This document shows, one piece after another, positions 27,164 to 34,077 of a DNA stretch of 43,419 nt. Both the position numbers and the translations under genes were made by a program. Below the pieces are notes generated by a model. It saw nothing but the letters and a program-made list of their open reading frames with translations, searched no databases and was not told the origin of the DNA. Each line of letters starts with the position of its first letter. Positions within the stretch are counted from its first letter, which is position 1. The DNA is from Hyphomicrobiales bacterium (GTDB lineage: Bacteria > Pseudomonadota > Alphaproteobacteria > Rhizobiales > Rhizobiaceae): contig UBYA01000002.1 in the NCBI GenBank assembly GCA_900469615.1, positions 348,773 through 392,191 of the forward strand. Reading direction: 5' to 3'.

Positions 27164-29635
27164 TTACCAGCGATAACTCAAGGTCGCCAGCACGGTCCGA
27201 CCGGTGCCGTATTGGCAGGCGGCGGCGCTCTGGCAATAGGCGACATAGTTTCGGTTGAAGAGATTGCGCCCCGTCACCGCCAGCTGAAGTCCCTGCAGCT
27301 TCGGATTTCTGGCGCCGAAATCATACTTCACCGACGCGTCGAACAAGGTGTAGCTCGGCACCTTGGACGGCGTGTTCTCGTAGCCGCTCAATCCCCAGAC
27401 GTTGTTGTTGGTGCCATAGGTCCAACCGACATAACGTATGCCGCCGCCGAGGCTGAGGCCGGCGAGAGGTCCGTTGTCGAAGGTGTAGTTCCCCCATAGC
27501 GACGCGGCATTGCTGGGGATTCCGGACGGATGCTTGCCGACGTCGATGTTGTAAGCCGAATCCGTCTCGTTGGCTTTCGTCACGACATTGTCCAGATAGG
27601 TATAGGCGGCGACGAGATCGAGATTGTCGGTGAGGCTCGCATGCAGTTCCAGTTCGGCTCCGCGCGAGCGGATTTCGCCGCTCTGGACGCTGAAGTTGGC
27701 ATGGATGGGATCGGCCGTCAGGACGTTCTGTTGCGTCAGGTTGAAGAGGGAGACGGTCGCAAAGCTGTTGAAGCCAGTCGGCTGATATTTCAGGCCGACT
27801 TCGTATTGCTCGCCTTTGGTCGGTTTGAATGCGGCTCCGGAATAGCTCTGGCCGATCTGCGGCTGGAAGGAGGTCGCATAGCTGGCATAGGGCGCCAGAC
27901 CGTTGTCGAAGAGGTAGACGAGACCCGCCCGCCAGGTAAAGGCACGGTCGGATTGCCTGGTGTCCGTATCGTTGATCCGGTCGTAATCACGAGAGTTCGT
28001 CCAGTCCTGGCGGCCTGACACCATGAAGCGCCAGTTCTCGAAACTGATCTGATCCTGGCCATAGGCGCCGAGCTGGTTCATGACGGCATCGTCGCTGCCC
28101 GTGGCGGCCGGCCTGGCGATATCGGCACCATAGTTCGGGTCATAGGCATCCAGGCCCGGAGTAGTGAAGAAATTCGAACCGTAGAGTTCCTGGTAATTGA
28201 CGCGCTGGTAGTCGAGGCCGACGATCGCCTTGTGCGAAAGCGCGCCTGTATCGAAATCGGCCTCGACCTGATTGTCAGTCGTAAGCTGGCCGAGACTTTC
28301 GTCATTGAAGAAGGAGTAGCGGTTAAGCGTCCGGCCGTCGGCCGCAAACCCGTTGGCAAAGACGTTCTGAAGATCGTCCTTGAGGTAAGTGTAGCGGAGA
28401 TTGGAGCGTATCGTCCATGTGTCGTCGAACCGGTGCTCGAACTGATAGCCGATATTGTATTCCTCGCGCGAGTGACGATCAAATCCGGGTTCTCCGGGAT
28501 TGAGCGAGGAGGAAATCCTGCCGTTCGGATTGGCAAGCACGGTGCCGAGCGCCGGCACGAAATTATAATAGCCTGCCTCCGGATCATCCTGGTAGCTGGA
28601 CAGCAACGTCAGCGTGGTGTCCGCATCGGGTTGCCAGGTAAATGCAGGGGCAATGGAAAATCGGCGTTCCTTGGTGCCGTCGACCTGTGTGTCGCTGTTC
28701 CGGAAGGTGCCGGTCAGACGATAGAGGAATGCATCGGTGGATGGCGCGGGGCCGCCGAAATCGAAGGCCGTTCCGGCATAGTTGTGGCTGCCGACAGTCG
28801 CCTGCACCTCGCCGAAAGCATCCTGTGTCGGCTTCTTGCTGACGAGATTGACGAGACCGCCGGGATAGGTCTGTCCGTAGAGCACCGACGCGGGGCCGTG
28901 CAGTATCTCGATGCGGTCGAGATCGTAGGGCTCGTAGGATGGCAGGTTGTAGGCAATGTTGGGCAGACGCAGGCCGTCGAGATATTTTTCCATCTGGAAG
29001 CCCCGGCCGGTCAAATACTCGAAGCCGGACATGTTGACGCCACGCTGCTCGGCGACGACGCCGGAACTGTAGCTGAGCGCCTGAGCAACGCTTTGAGCGC
29101 CCTGGGCATCCATCTGCTTGCGCGTGACGACGGAAATGGCCTGCGGCGTCTCGATGATCGGCGTATTCGTCTTTGTTCCGGCAGCGCTCTGCGTCGCCAC
29201 ATAGCCAACCGTGCCGTCGCCGCTTCCATGGACGGTGATCGGCGCCAGCGCGGTCGCCCCGTCGCTTGTGTCCGCCGCATCCCCGCCGGCACCTGCACTG
29301 ATGGTCACTTTGGTCGCGCCGGTAAACCGGAAGCTCAGTCCCGTACCGGCCAGCAGCCTTGTGAGCGCGGCTTGAGGCGAGAGCTTGCCTCTCACGCCGG
29401 CCGTGCGCAGCCCGCTCGTGATCGACGCATTGTAGAGGACCTGGATGCCGCTGGAGGCGCCAAAACTGGTCAGTGCGCCGTCGAGGCTGCCCGCGGCGAT
29501 GGAGTAGCTTGTCGTCGTCTGCGCGCAGGCGATAGTGGCCGACGCAAGAACGGCGACGAGGGCGGTGCCGCCCGAAAGGCTGTGAAAACGATTGAAAAGT
29601 CGCGCCCGTTCGAGCCAATAGGTAAACTGCAACAT
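27164..29635 (-). CDS. TonB-dependent ferric siderophore receptor with STN domain
   Basis: An 823-residue outer-membrane receptor. After a signal peptide (about 1-38) comes an STN (secretin/TonB short N-terminal) domain at about 44-112, the part that touches FecR in signalling receptors. Then follow the plug (about 130-260, A-I-S-V-V-T-R-K-Q-M-D-A) and a 22-strand barrel ending in an aromatic residue (Y-R-W). It is closest in layout to hydroxamate siderophore receptors such as FhuA and FoxA/FpvA types. The adjacent sigma and FecR genes indicate that ligand binding induces its own expression. Confidence 0.93.
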   Translation of the reverse strand: MLQFTYWLERARLFNRFHSLSGGTALVAVLASATIACAQTTTSYSIAAGSLDGALTSFGASSGIQVLYNASITSGLRTAGVRGKLSPQAALTRLLAGTGLSFRFTGATKVTISAGAGGDAADTSDGATALAPITVHGSGDGTVGYVATQSAAGTKTNTPIIETPQAISVVTRKQMDAQGAQSVAQALSYSSGVVAEQRGVNMSGFEYLTGRGFQMEKYLDGLRLPNIAYNLPSYEPYDLDRIEILHGPASVLYGQTYPGGLVNLVSKKPTQDAFGEVQATVGSHNYAGTAFDFGGPAPSTDAFLYRLTGTFRNSDTQVDGTKERRFSIAPAFTWQPDADTTLTLLSSYQDDPEAGYYNFVPALGTVLANPNGRISSSLNPGEPGFDRHSREEYNIGYQFEHRFDDTWTIRSNLRYTYLKDDLQNVFANGFAADGRTLNRYSFFNDESLGQLTTDNQVEADFDTGALSHKAIVGLDYQRVNYQELYGSNFFTTPGLDAYDPNYGADIARPAATGSDDAVMNQLGAYGQDQISFENWRFMVSGRQDWTNSRDYDRINDTDTRQSDRAFTWRAGLVYLFDNGLAPYASYATSFQPQIGQSYSGAAFKPTKGEQYEVGLKYQPTGFNSFATVSLFNLTQQNVLTADPIHANFSVQSGEIRSRGAELELHASLTDNLDLVAAYTYLDNVVTKANETDSAYNIDVGKHPSGIPSNAASLWGNYTFDNGPLAGLSLGGGIRYVGWTYGTNNNVWGLSGYENTPSKVPSYTLFDASVKYDFGARNPKLQGLQLAVTGRNLFNRNYVAYCQSAAACQYGTGRTVLATLSYRW

Positions 29636-29704
29636 GTAACGCCCTCAATGCGATCAGCCGCGCAAACTCTCCCGCGGCACCCATTGAAGAAAACGATCAC
29701 AAAT

Positions 29705-29746
29705 CGCGAACCCGAAATTCAATTCAGGTTTTTCGCGGATTTTTTT
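29705..29746. terminator. Hairpin between fecR-like and receptor genes
   Basis: CGCGAA (29705-29710) pairs with TTCGCG (29732-29737), and seven T follow on the plus strand (29740-29746). As a terminator it would act on plus-strand (antisense) transcripts; for the minus-strand operon it is only an intercistronic hairpin. It may also mark the leader of a separate receptor promoter. Function uncertain. Confidence 0.35.
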
Positions 29747-29756
29747 GCAGATAATT

Positions 29757-30737
29757 TTAAAGGAGCACGACAACGCTGCCGGGCAGGCTGACGGGCCGTG
29801 CATGCAGCGTGGCCTCAAGATGCGACAATACCTCGTCCGGCCGGTCGAGGTGGAAGACACCTGAGATGCGCCTCGCCTGCAAGGAGCTGTTGGCGACAAT
29901 GATCTTGCCCCGGCGATGCCGGTTGAGATCCGAGACGACGTCCGAGACCGTACGGTTCTTGAACACCAGCAGCCCGTTGCGCCAGGCGGCAGAGGTTGCA
30001 ATGTCCGCCTTGGTCTTTTCACTCAGGCCGTCTGCCGAATAGTTGACGGCTTCTCCCTGGATCAGGTCGTCACGCCCACGACATTCGACACCGACATGGC
30101 CGCGCAAACACTCCACGGAGACCTCGTCCGTTGCGAGGCTGACGGCAAAGGATGCATCCGAACCCATCGTCCGTCCGTTTGCCGCCGAGACGGTGAACGG
30201 CCGCGCAGAATCATGCGCGACGTCGAAGACTGCGGCGCCCGCGACAAGGCTTGCCTGCCGCTCTGTTTGCGAGAAGCGCACAGACAATGCCGTGCCGCCA
30301 TCGAGCGCCGCAGTCGACCCGTCGGGCATGCGGATGGTGCGTTGTTCGCCGATTGCGGTCGTGTAGTCGGCGAGCAGCATGCCCATCGAAGGAATGATGC
30401 CAAGCTCCGTCAGGCAGAATGCAGCGCCGGCCGAACCAGCCGCGAGGCTGCCGGCAGCCAGGAACCGCCGTCTCGTGACGGCGGCGCGGGGCCGCGCCAG
30501 CTGCGTTTCCAGCGCCGTCCCAAGCCTGTTCCAGGTCTGCGCCGCGTCCTGGAACGCGCTTTCATGTGCCGGGCTTTGCGCGCGCCAGCGCTTAAGAGCA
30601 TTCGCATCCGCAACCGTTGCGTCGCCGGATGTCAGCCGGACGATCCAGGTCGTCGCTTCCTTTTTCAGAGCGTCGATATCCTGGTCCAAATCCCGATCCC
30701 TTGCCAAAATGAATTCATGGATGCGCGTACATCCCAT
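29757..30737 (-). CDS. fecR: FecR-family anti-sigma / sigma regulator
   Basis: A 326-residue inner-membrane regulator. The N-terminal cytoplasmic part (DUF4880-like, about 20-80, E-A-T-T-W-I-V-R-L-T-S-G) binds the sigma factor. One membrane helix preceded by R-R-R-F-L-A-A-G lies at about 95-120. The periplasmic FecR domain (about 125-225, Q-R-T-I-R-M-P-D-G-S) receives the signal from the STN domain of the receptor. I chose the ATG at 30737, which leaves a 52-base gap after the sigma gene; the longer open frame upstream overlaps it. Order sigma-FecR-receptor is standard for this signalling. Confidence 0.9.
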   Translation of the reverse strand: MGCTRIHEFILARDRDLDQDIDALKKEATTWIVRLTSGDATVADANALKRWRAQSPAHESAFQDAAQTWNRLGTALETQLARPRAAVTRRRFLAAGSLAAGSAGAAFCLTELGIIPSMGMLLADYTTAIGEQRTIRMPDGSTAALDGGTALSVRFSQTERQASLVAGAAVFDVAHDSARPFTVSAANGRTMGSDASFAVSLATDEVSVECLRGHVGVECRGRDDLIQGEAVNYSADGLSEKTKADIATSAAWRNGLLVFKNRTVSDVVSDLNRHRRGKIIVANSSLQARRISGVFHLDRPDEVLSHLEATLHARPVSLPGSVVVLL

Positions 30738-30789
30738 GCTATTAACGCTTGAAAATTGAAAAGTCGAAAGGCCGCGCCGGTCCGGTCGC

Positions 30790-31299
30790 TCAAATTCTGT
30801 TCTTGTCGTCCAGCCGCCGACGGCAATAGTCGCAAGCCTTGCGGATTTCCAGTTCGACGGTACGGACCGAAAGGTCGAATTCCTTGGCGATTTCGGCATG
30901 GGGGCGCTGCTGCAGCCGGCTGGCGGTCAACATCTGCCTTTGGCGCGCCGGAAGTTCGTTGATGATTTCCATCAGGCAACGAAGCTGATCGCGATCCTGG
31001 GCGGTCTTTTCCGGCCCCGCTCGCTGGTCGGCAACCTCCAGCAGATCGGCCACCTCGCGCTTCCCGAGCCGGCGGCTCTCCGCTCTGCCGTGATCGAGCG
31101 CAAGGGTGCGTGCAATGCGCATGAGATAGGGGATAGGAGCCGCAATAGCTGCCGCGCCGTTCCTGGCGAGCTTGATCCAGGCTTCCTGAAACAGATCGTC
31201 GACGTCTTCGCGGGATTTCGTTTTCGAGCGCAGATAGCGGCGCAGTTGGGTCTCATGACCAGAAAAGATCGCCAACAGTTCATCGTTGTGGTCTGTCAT
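30790..31299 (-). CDS. fecI: FecI-type ECF sigma factor
   Basis: A 169-residue extracytoplasmic-function sigma factor. Region 2 (about 15-80) contains D-V-D-D-L-F-Q-E-A-W-I-K-L, and region 4 (about 105-160) the helix-turn-helix R-P-H-A-E-I-A-K-E-F-D-L-S-V-R-T-V-E. It would direct polymerase to the receptor promoter when ferric siderophore is sensed. The ATG at 31299 is chosen for the usual FecI length; the frame is open to 31341. A 17-bp palindrome lies 70 bases upstream. Confidence 0.92.
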   Translation of the reverse strand: MTDHNDELLAIFSGHETQLRRYLRSKTKSREDVDDLFQEAWIKLARNGAAAIAAPIPYLMRIARTLALDHGRAESRRLGKREVADLLEVADQRAGPEKTAQDRDQLRCLMEIINELPARQRQMLTASRLQQRPHAEIAKEFDLSVRTVELEIRKACDYCRRRLDDKNRI

Positions 31300-31369
31300 G
31301 AAGAGGTCCCGAGCGACGCCTCGTCCGCGTCGCGACAGCAATAGTATGCGCAGGTCGGGCTGGCAATAG

Positions 31370-31386
31370 TGGATTATTATAATCCA
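31370..31386. promoter_or_regulatory. 17-bp perfect palindrome upstream of the sigma gene
   Basis: TGGATTAT-T-ATAATCCA is an 8-1-8 perfect inverted repeat. On both strands it contains TATAAT-like sequence, so on the minus strand it overlaps a likely -10 box for the sigma gene. Iron regulators of the Fur, Irr and RirA type bind 17-19-bp palindromes of this general form, but the exact sequence does not match a consensus that I can name with certainty. It is the natural site for iron repression of the operon. Confidence 0.55.
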
Positions 31387-31464
31387 GTTTCTAGCGACTT
31401 CGGACGGGCGATGACATGCGCGTTACGCCCAGATGGGGCTCGGCGGCTTTCGGCAACCTGCCGG

Positions 31465-32025
31465 CTACAAGAGCTTTTCAAAGTCGACGCTCGTATCCAT
31501 GCCGGTCTTGGAGGGATAGGAAAAACTACCGAAGTCGCTGTAGCCGCACTTTTTCCAGAAGCTCAGTGCCTTTGGCGCCCGGGCATCGGCATGCAGATAA
31601 GCGACGTCATATCCCAAGCTCAAGGCATCCCGTTCCAGGCGGGTTGCGATTCGAGAGCCCAGGCTGGCTCCTCGAAAATTCGGATCGAGATAGACCCGAA
31701 CGATCTGGCAAATTTCCGCGTCATCGCCATAGCGCTTGGCGATCCTTTGGCGTGTCGAAGGTTTACGCTTCAGGTCGTAGACGCCTCCGGTCGCTATGAT
31801 CGCCCCGGCACCGTCGCGGACATGATAGAACGAGCCACGGTTTTCCCGAGAGAACCAGTTGCCGTCGCCATCGAGCAACAGGGAATCGAGATCGGCGTGC
31901 CACTCCTTCGTATAATCAATGCCATAGAAATCCTTGATGATCTTAAGACAGAACTCCCGGATTTCAGAGAGAACATCTGTTCCACGGGCGGATTCATCCC
32001 GAAGATTTTGAAACTGAAATTCCAT
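31465..32025 (-). CDS. GNAT-family N-acetyltransferase
   Basis: A 186-residue acyltransferase with the GNAT fold. The acetyl-CoA pyrophosphate loop is seen as V-Y-L-D-P-N-F-R-G-A-S-L-G-S-R-I (about 122-137), followed by the helix that packs on it and the strand Y-L-H-A-D-A-R-A-P-K-A-L-S-F-W-K-K-C-G-Y. The start at 32025 follows GAGGAG closely; an in-frame TTG lies three codons upstream. The acceptor substrate is unknown. It sits upstream of the iron-signalling operon on the same strand, which may be chance. Confidence 0.82.
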   Translation of the reverse strand: MEFQFQNLRDESARGTDVLSEIREFCLKIIKDFYGIDYTKEWHADLDSLLLDGDGNWFSRENRGSFYHVRDGAGAIIATGGVYDLKRKPSTRQRIAKRYGDDAEICQIVRVYLDPNFRGASLGSRIATRLERDALSLGYDVAYLHADARAPKALSFWKKCGYSDFGSFSYPSKTGMDTSVDFEKLL

Positions 32026-32106
32026 GCTCCTCAACCCGTTCAGATGGGGAATTCAGGCTGGATGAGCGGTTCCGCATTTCACGGAGTCGCTCTATCTCTT
32101 TGTTTT

Positions 32107-32145
32107 CACGCAATTCCGGACGGAAAATCATTGCGCACTTTTGAT
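32107..32145. repeat. Degenerate palindromic intergenic repeat, rhizobial type
   Basis: The segment contains GCAATTCCGGACGGAAAA then TTGCGCACTTTT, the order found in a very common rhizobial intergenic repeat whose arms are GCAATTCC and GGAATTGC. The right arm here has decayed (about 32146-32156). It lies between the acetyltransferase and trans-sulfuration genes and shares its arm type with the repeat at 11110-11157. Recognition is from memory. Confidence 0.45.
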
Positions 32146-32253
32146 CGGCGTTGCCATTCAGCCGCCGGTATCGAGGCGCTTTGGAGCCGTCGACCGCTTT
32201 TTTGAAGACGCCAATTCGGAAAAGGCGAAGGCGGCCGACATCCGCAAATTTGC

Positions 32254-33450
32254 CTAGGATTGGATCTTGAGCGCCTGCACCAAATCCTGCTCGAGATCGA
32301 CCGGGTCTTCGAGACCGATGGAAAGCCGGATGAGTTGCGGGCCGATTCCGGTTGCGGACCTTCGGTCTTCCGGAACGGCTGCATGTGTCAGCGATGCCGG
32401 GTGCTGGATGAGGCTTTCGACGCTTCCGAGGCTGACGGCGAAGCGGAAATAGCGGGTTGCCGTCAGCACGCGTTCCACGCGGCCGATATCGCCCGCGAGC
32501 TCGATGGAAATGACGCAGCCGAAGTTGAACATCTGCCGGGCTGCCAGCGCATGCTGCGGATGGCTTTCCAAACCAGGATACACGACCCGGTCGAGACGCA
32601 ATTCACCGGCTCGCCGCTGCAGGCTGGTGGCGAGCGACAGGGCCGAGGCGGATTGCCGCGCGCTACGGATTTCCAGCGTCTTCAGTGAGCGGTGAAGCAG
32701 GGCGCAGTCCGTCGGCGACATCACCGCGCCGAGAGCGTTCTGCAGATACTTTATCCGCTCGGCAAGCCCTGCCGGCGCAGTGGCGGAAACAGCGACGACA
32801 CCGCCCAGAAGATCGGAGTGGCCGTTGAGCATCTTCGTTGCCGAGTGCACGACGACATGGATACCGTGCTCGATCGGACGCTGGCCCGCGGGCGAGGAAA
32901 ACGTGCTGTCGCAGACGGTGATTGCATTCACCTCGTTGCCGATCCGGGCAATAGCGGCCAGATCCACGATACGCAGCGTCGGGTTGGACGGCGTTTCGAA
33001 CCAGAGCAGGCTCGGCCGATGCGCCGCGACTGCCTGCTTCAGGGCGTCGATGTCCGAGAAATCGACGAAATTTATCCTGTGGCCCGCCGTCACCGGCCTG
33101 ACGTCTGCCAGCAGCCGGTAGACGCCGCCGTAGAGGTCGTGATGCGCCAGGATCGAGGAGCCGGCCGGCAAAGCCTCAAGCAATGTCGCCGCGGCCGAGA
33201 GGCCGCTCGGGAAGACGTGAGCGGTTTCCGCGCCTTCGAGGTCTGCGAGGCAAAGCTCCAGCATGTTGCGTGTCGGGTTGCCGCTGCGGGAATAGTCGAA
33301 CCCTTTGCTGCGGCCGATGCCGTCCTGAACGAAGGTCGTTGCATGATAGACGGGGGGAATGACGGCGCCGGTCAAGGGATCGGGTTCCTGCCCGACATGG
33401 ACGGCGCGGGTCGCGAAGGCCGCCTGATTGCGATTAAGCTCGTTTGCCAC
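32254..33450 (-). CDS. Cystathionine gamma-synthase/lyase-family PLP enzyme
   Basis: A 398-residue trans-sulfuration enzyme of the Cys/Met metabolism PLP family. The cofactor lysine is K206 in H-S-A-T-K-M-L-N-G-H-S-D, with the conserved Y-S-R-S-G-N-P-T-R (about 53-61) and S-G-L-S-A-A-A-T (82-89). The start is a GTG at 33450 behind AAAGGA. Members include cystathionine gamma-synthase (MetB), cystathionine gamma- and beta-lyase and methionine gamma-lyase, which cannot be told apart safely from sequence. Its position beside metE supports a methionine or cysteine role. Confidence 0.87.
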   Translation of the reverse strand: MANELNRNQAAFATRAVHVGQEPDPLTGAVIPPVYHATTFVQDGIGRSKGFDYSRSGNPTRNMLELCLADLEGAETAHVFPSGLSAAATLLEALPAGSSILAHHDLYGGVYRLLADVRPVTAGHRINFVDFSDIDALKQAVAAHRPSLLWFETPSNPTLRIVDLAAIARIGNEVNAITVCDSTFSSPAGQRPIEHGIHVVVHSATKMLNGHSDLLGGVVAVSATAPAGLAERIKYLQNALGAVMSPTDCALLHRSLKTLEIRSARQSASALSLATSLQRRAGELRLDRVVYPGLESHPQHALAARQMFNFGCVISIELAGDIGRVERVLTATRYFRFAVSLGSVESLIQHPASLTHAAVPEDRRSATGIGPQLIRLSIGLEDPVDLEQDLVQALKIQS

Positions 33451-33566
33451 ATTATTCCTTTCGATTTTGCCGAACAGCTGCAGCCTGAATCGCGGCCGAT
33501 AACGACAATCATGTCCCGGAAGACCGAAATGACACTGACTTCTTACAAGTTCATGAGCAAGCCGAA

Positions 33567-33700
33567 TTATCCATGCATGAACTGGGACGGCGGAGCGGAG
33601 ATGCGAACCTGCGTCGGGGTCTTGCCGTAGATGCTCCTGAAGACCCGGGTAAATGTGCCGTGCTTGAAAAGCCGATCTCCATCGCGATGTCGATGATGAA
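33567..33700 (-). pseudogene. C-terminal remnant of an AraC-family regulator
   Basis: Read on the minus strand, 33700 to about 33650 encodes I-D-I-A-M-E-I-G-F-S-S-T. After a one-base deletion the neighbouring frame continues T-F-T-R-V-F-R-S-I-Y-G-K-T-P-T-Q-V-R to the stop at 33567-33569. This is the second helix-turn-helix of an AraC/XylS regulator. Everything upstream of about 33700 is lost and replaced by AT-rich DNA. The remnant is non-functional and lies between the trans-sulfuration gene and the metE leader. Confidence 0.8.
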
Positions 33701-33747
33701 TGAGAAAATATTCCTGACATAAATATATAAAGATTTATTTATGCCAC

Positions 33748-33775
33748 TTGACTTTGGCGCTCCGTTGGTAAGAAT
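33748..33775 (+). promoter_or_regulatory. Promoter for the riboswitch-metE transcript
   Basis: TTGACT (33748-33753) serves as -35 and AAGAAT (33770-33775) as -10, with a 16-base spacer. Transcription would start near 33782, just at the left edge of the cobalamin riboswitch. The AT-rich tract just upstream (33710-33740) may act as an UP element. Confidence 0.5.
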
Positions 33776-33779
33776 TCGC

Positions 33780-33970
33780 GTGTCATGGTTCTCTGGGGCA
33801 GCTTGTCTGCCTTGGAGCTAAGAGGGAATCCGGTGAGCCGAGAAGTCGGTTATTCCGGGGCTGCCCCCGCAACTGTAAACGGCGAGCCGCTGTCCACGAC
33901 GTCACTGAGGCGATGAGCCTTGGGAAGACGGACAAAGGCGATAACCCGTGAGCCAGGAGACCTGCCAGGA
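33780..33970 (+). ncRNA. Cobalamin (B12) riboswitch
   Basis: The leader shows the conserved cores of the adenosylcobalamin riboswitch in order: AAGAGGGAATCCGGTG (about 33820-33835), the B12 box GCCCCCGCAACTGTAA (33863-33878), G-G-G-A-A-G before 33930, and the closing box GAGCCAGGAGACCTGCC (about 33950-33966). It precedes metE, so the B12-independent methionine synthase should be shut off when cobalamin is plentiful. The expression platform lies between about 33970 and the start codon. Confidence 0.95.
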
Positions 33971-34051
33971 CAAGATAACGTCCACGGGCGGGGTGTCCCG
34001 GTGGTTGCTGCGACGGTTCCGAAAGGACCGTATTTGCACGCGTCCGCTTTA

Positions 34052-34076
34052 CCCATGCCCCCACAAACCAATGGGG
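34052..34076 (+). promoter_or_regulatory. Hairpin covering the metE ribosome site
   Basis: CCCAT (34052-34056) can pair with ATGGG (34071-34075), placing the only purine-rich GGGG before metE inside a stem. This could be the riboswitch expression platform, acting on translation. The GGGG is only one base from the ATG at 34078 but seven from the in-frame GTG at 34084, so the GTG may be the true start. Confidence 0.4.
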
Positions 34077-34077
34077 T

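Noticed and set aside
28232..29791. A 519-codon open frame on the plus strand opposite the TonB receptor
   Set aside because: Shadow of the receptor gene; no ribosome site and no recognisable domain, while the receptor reading frame is complete.
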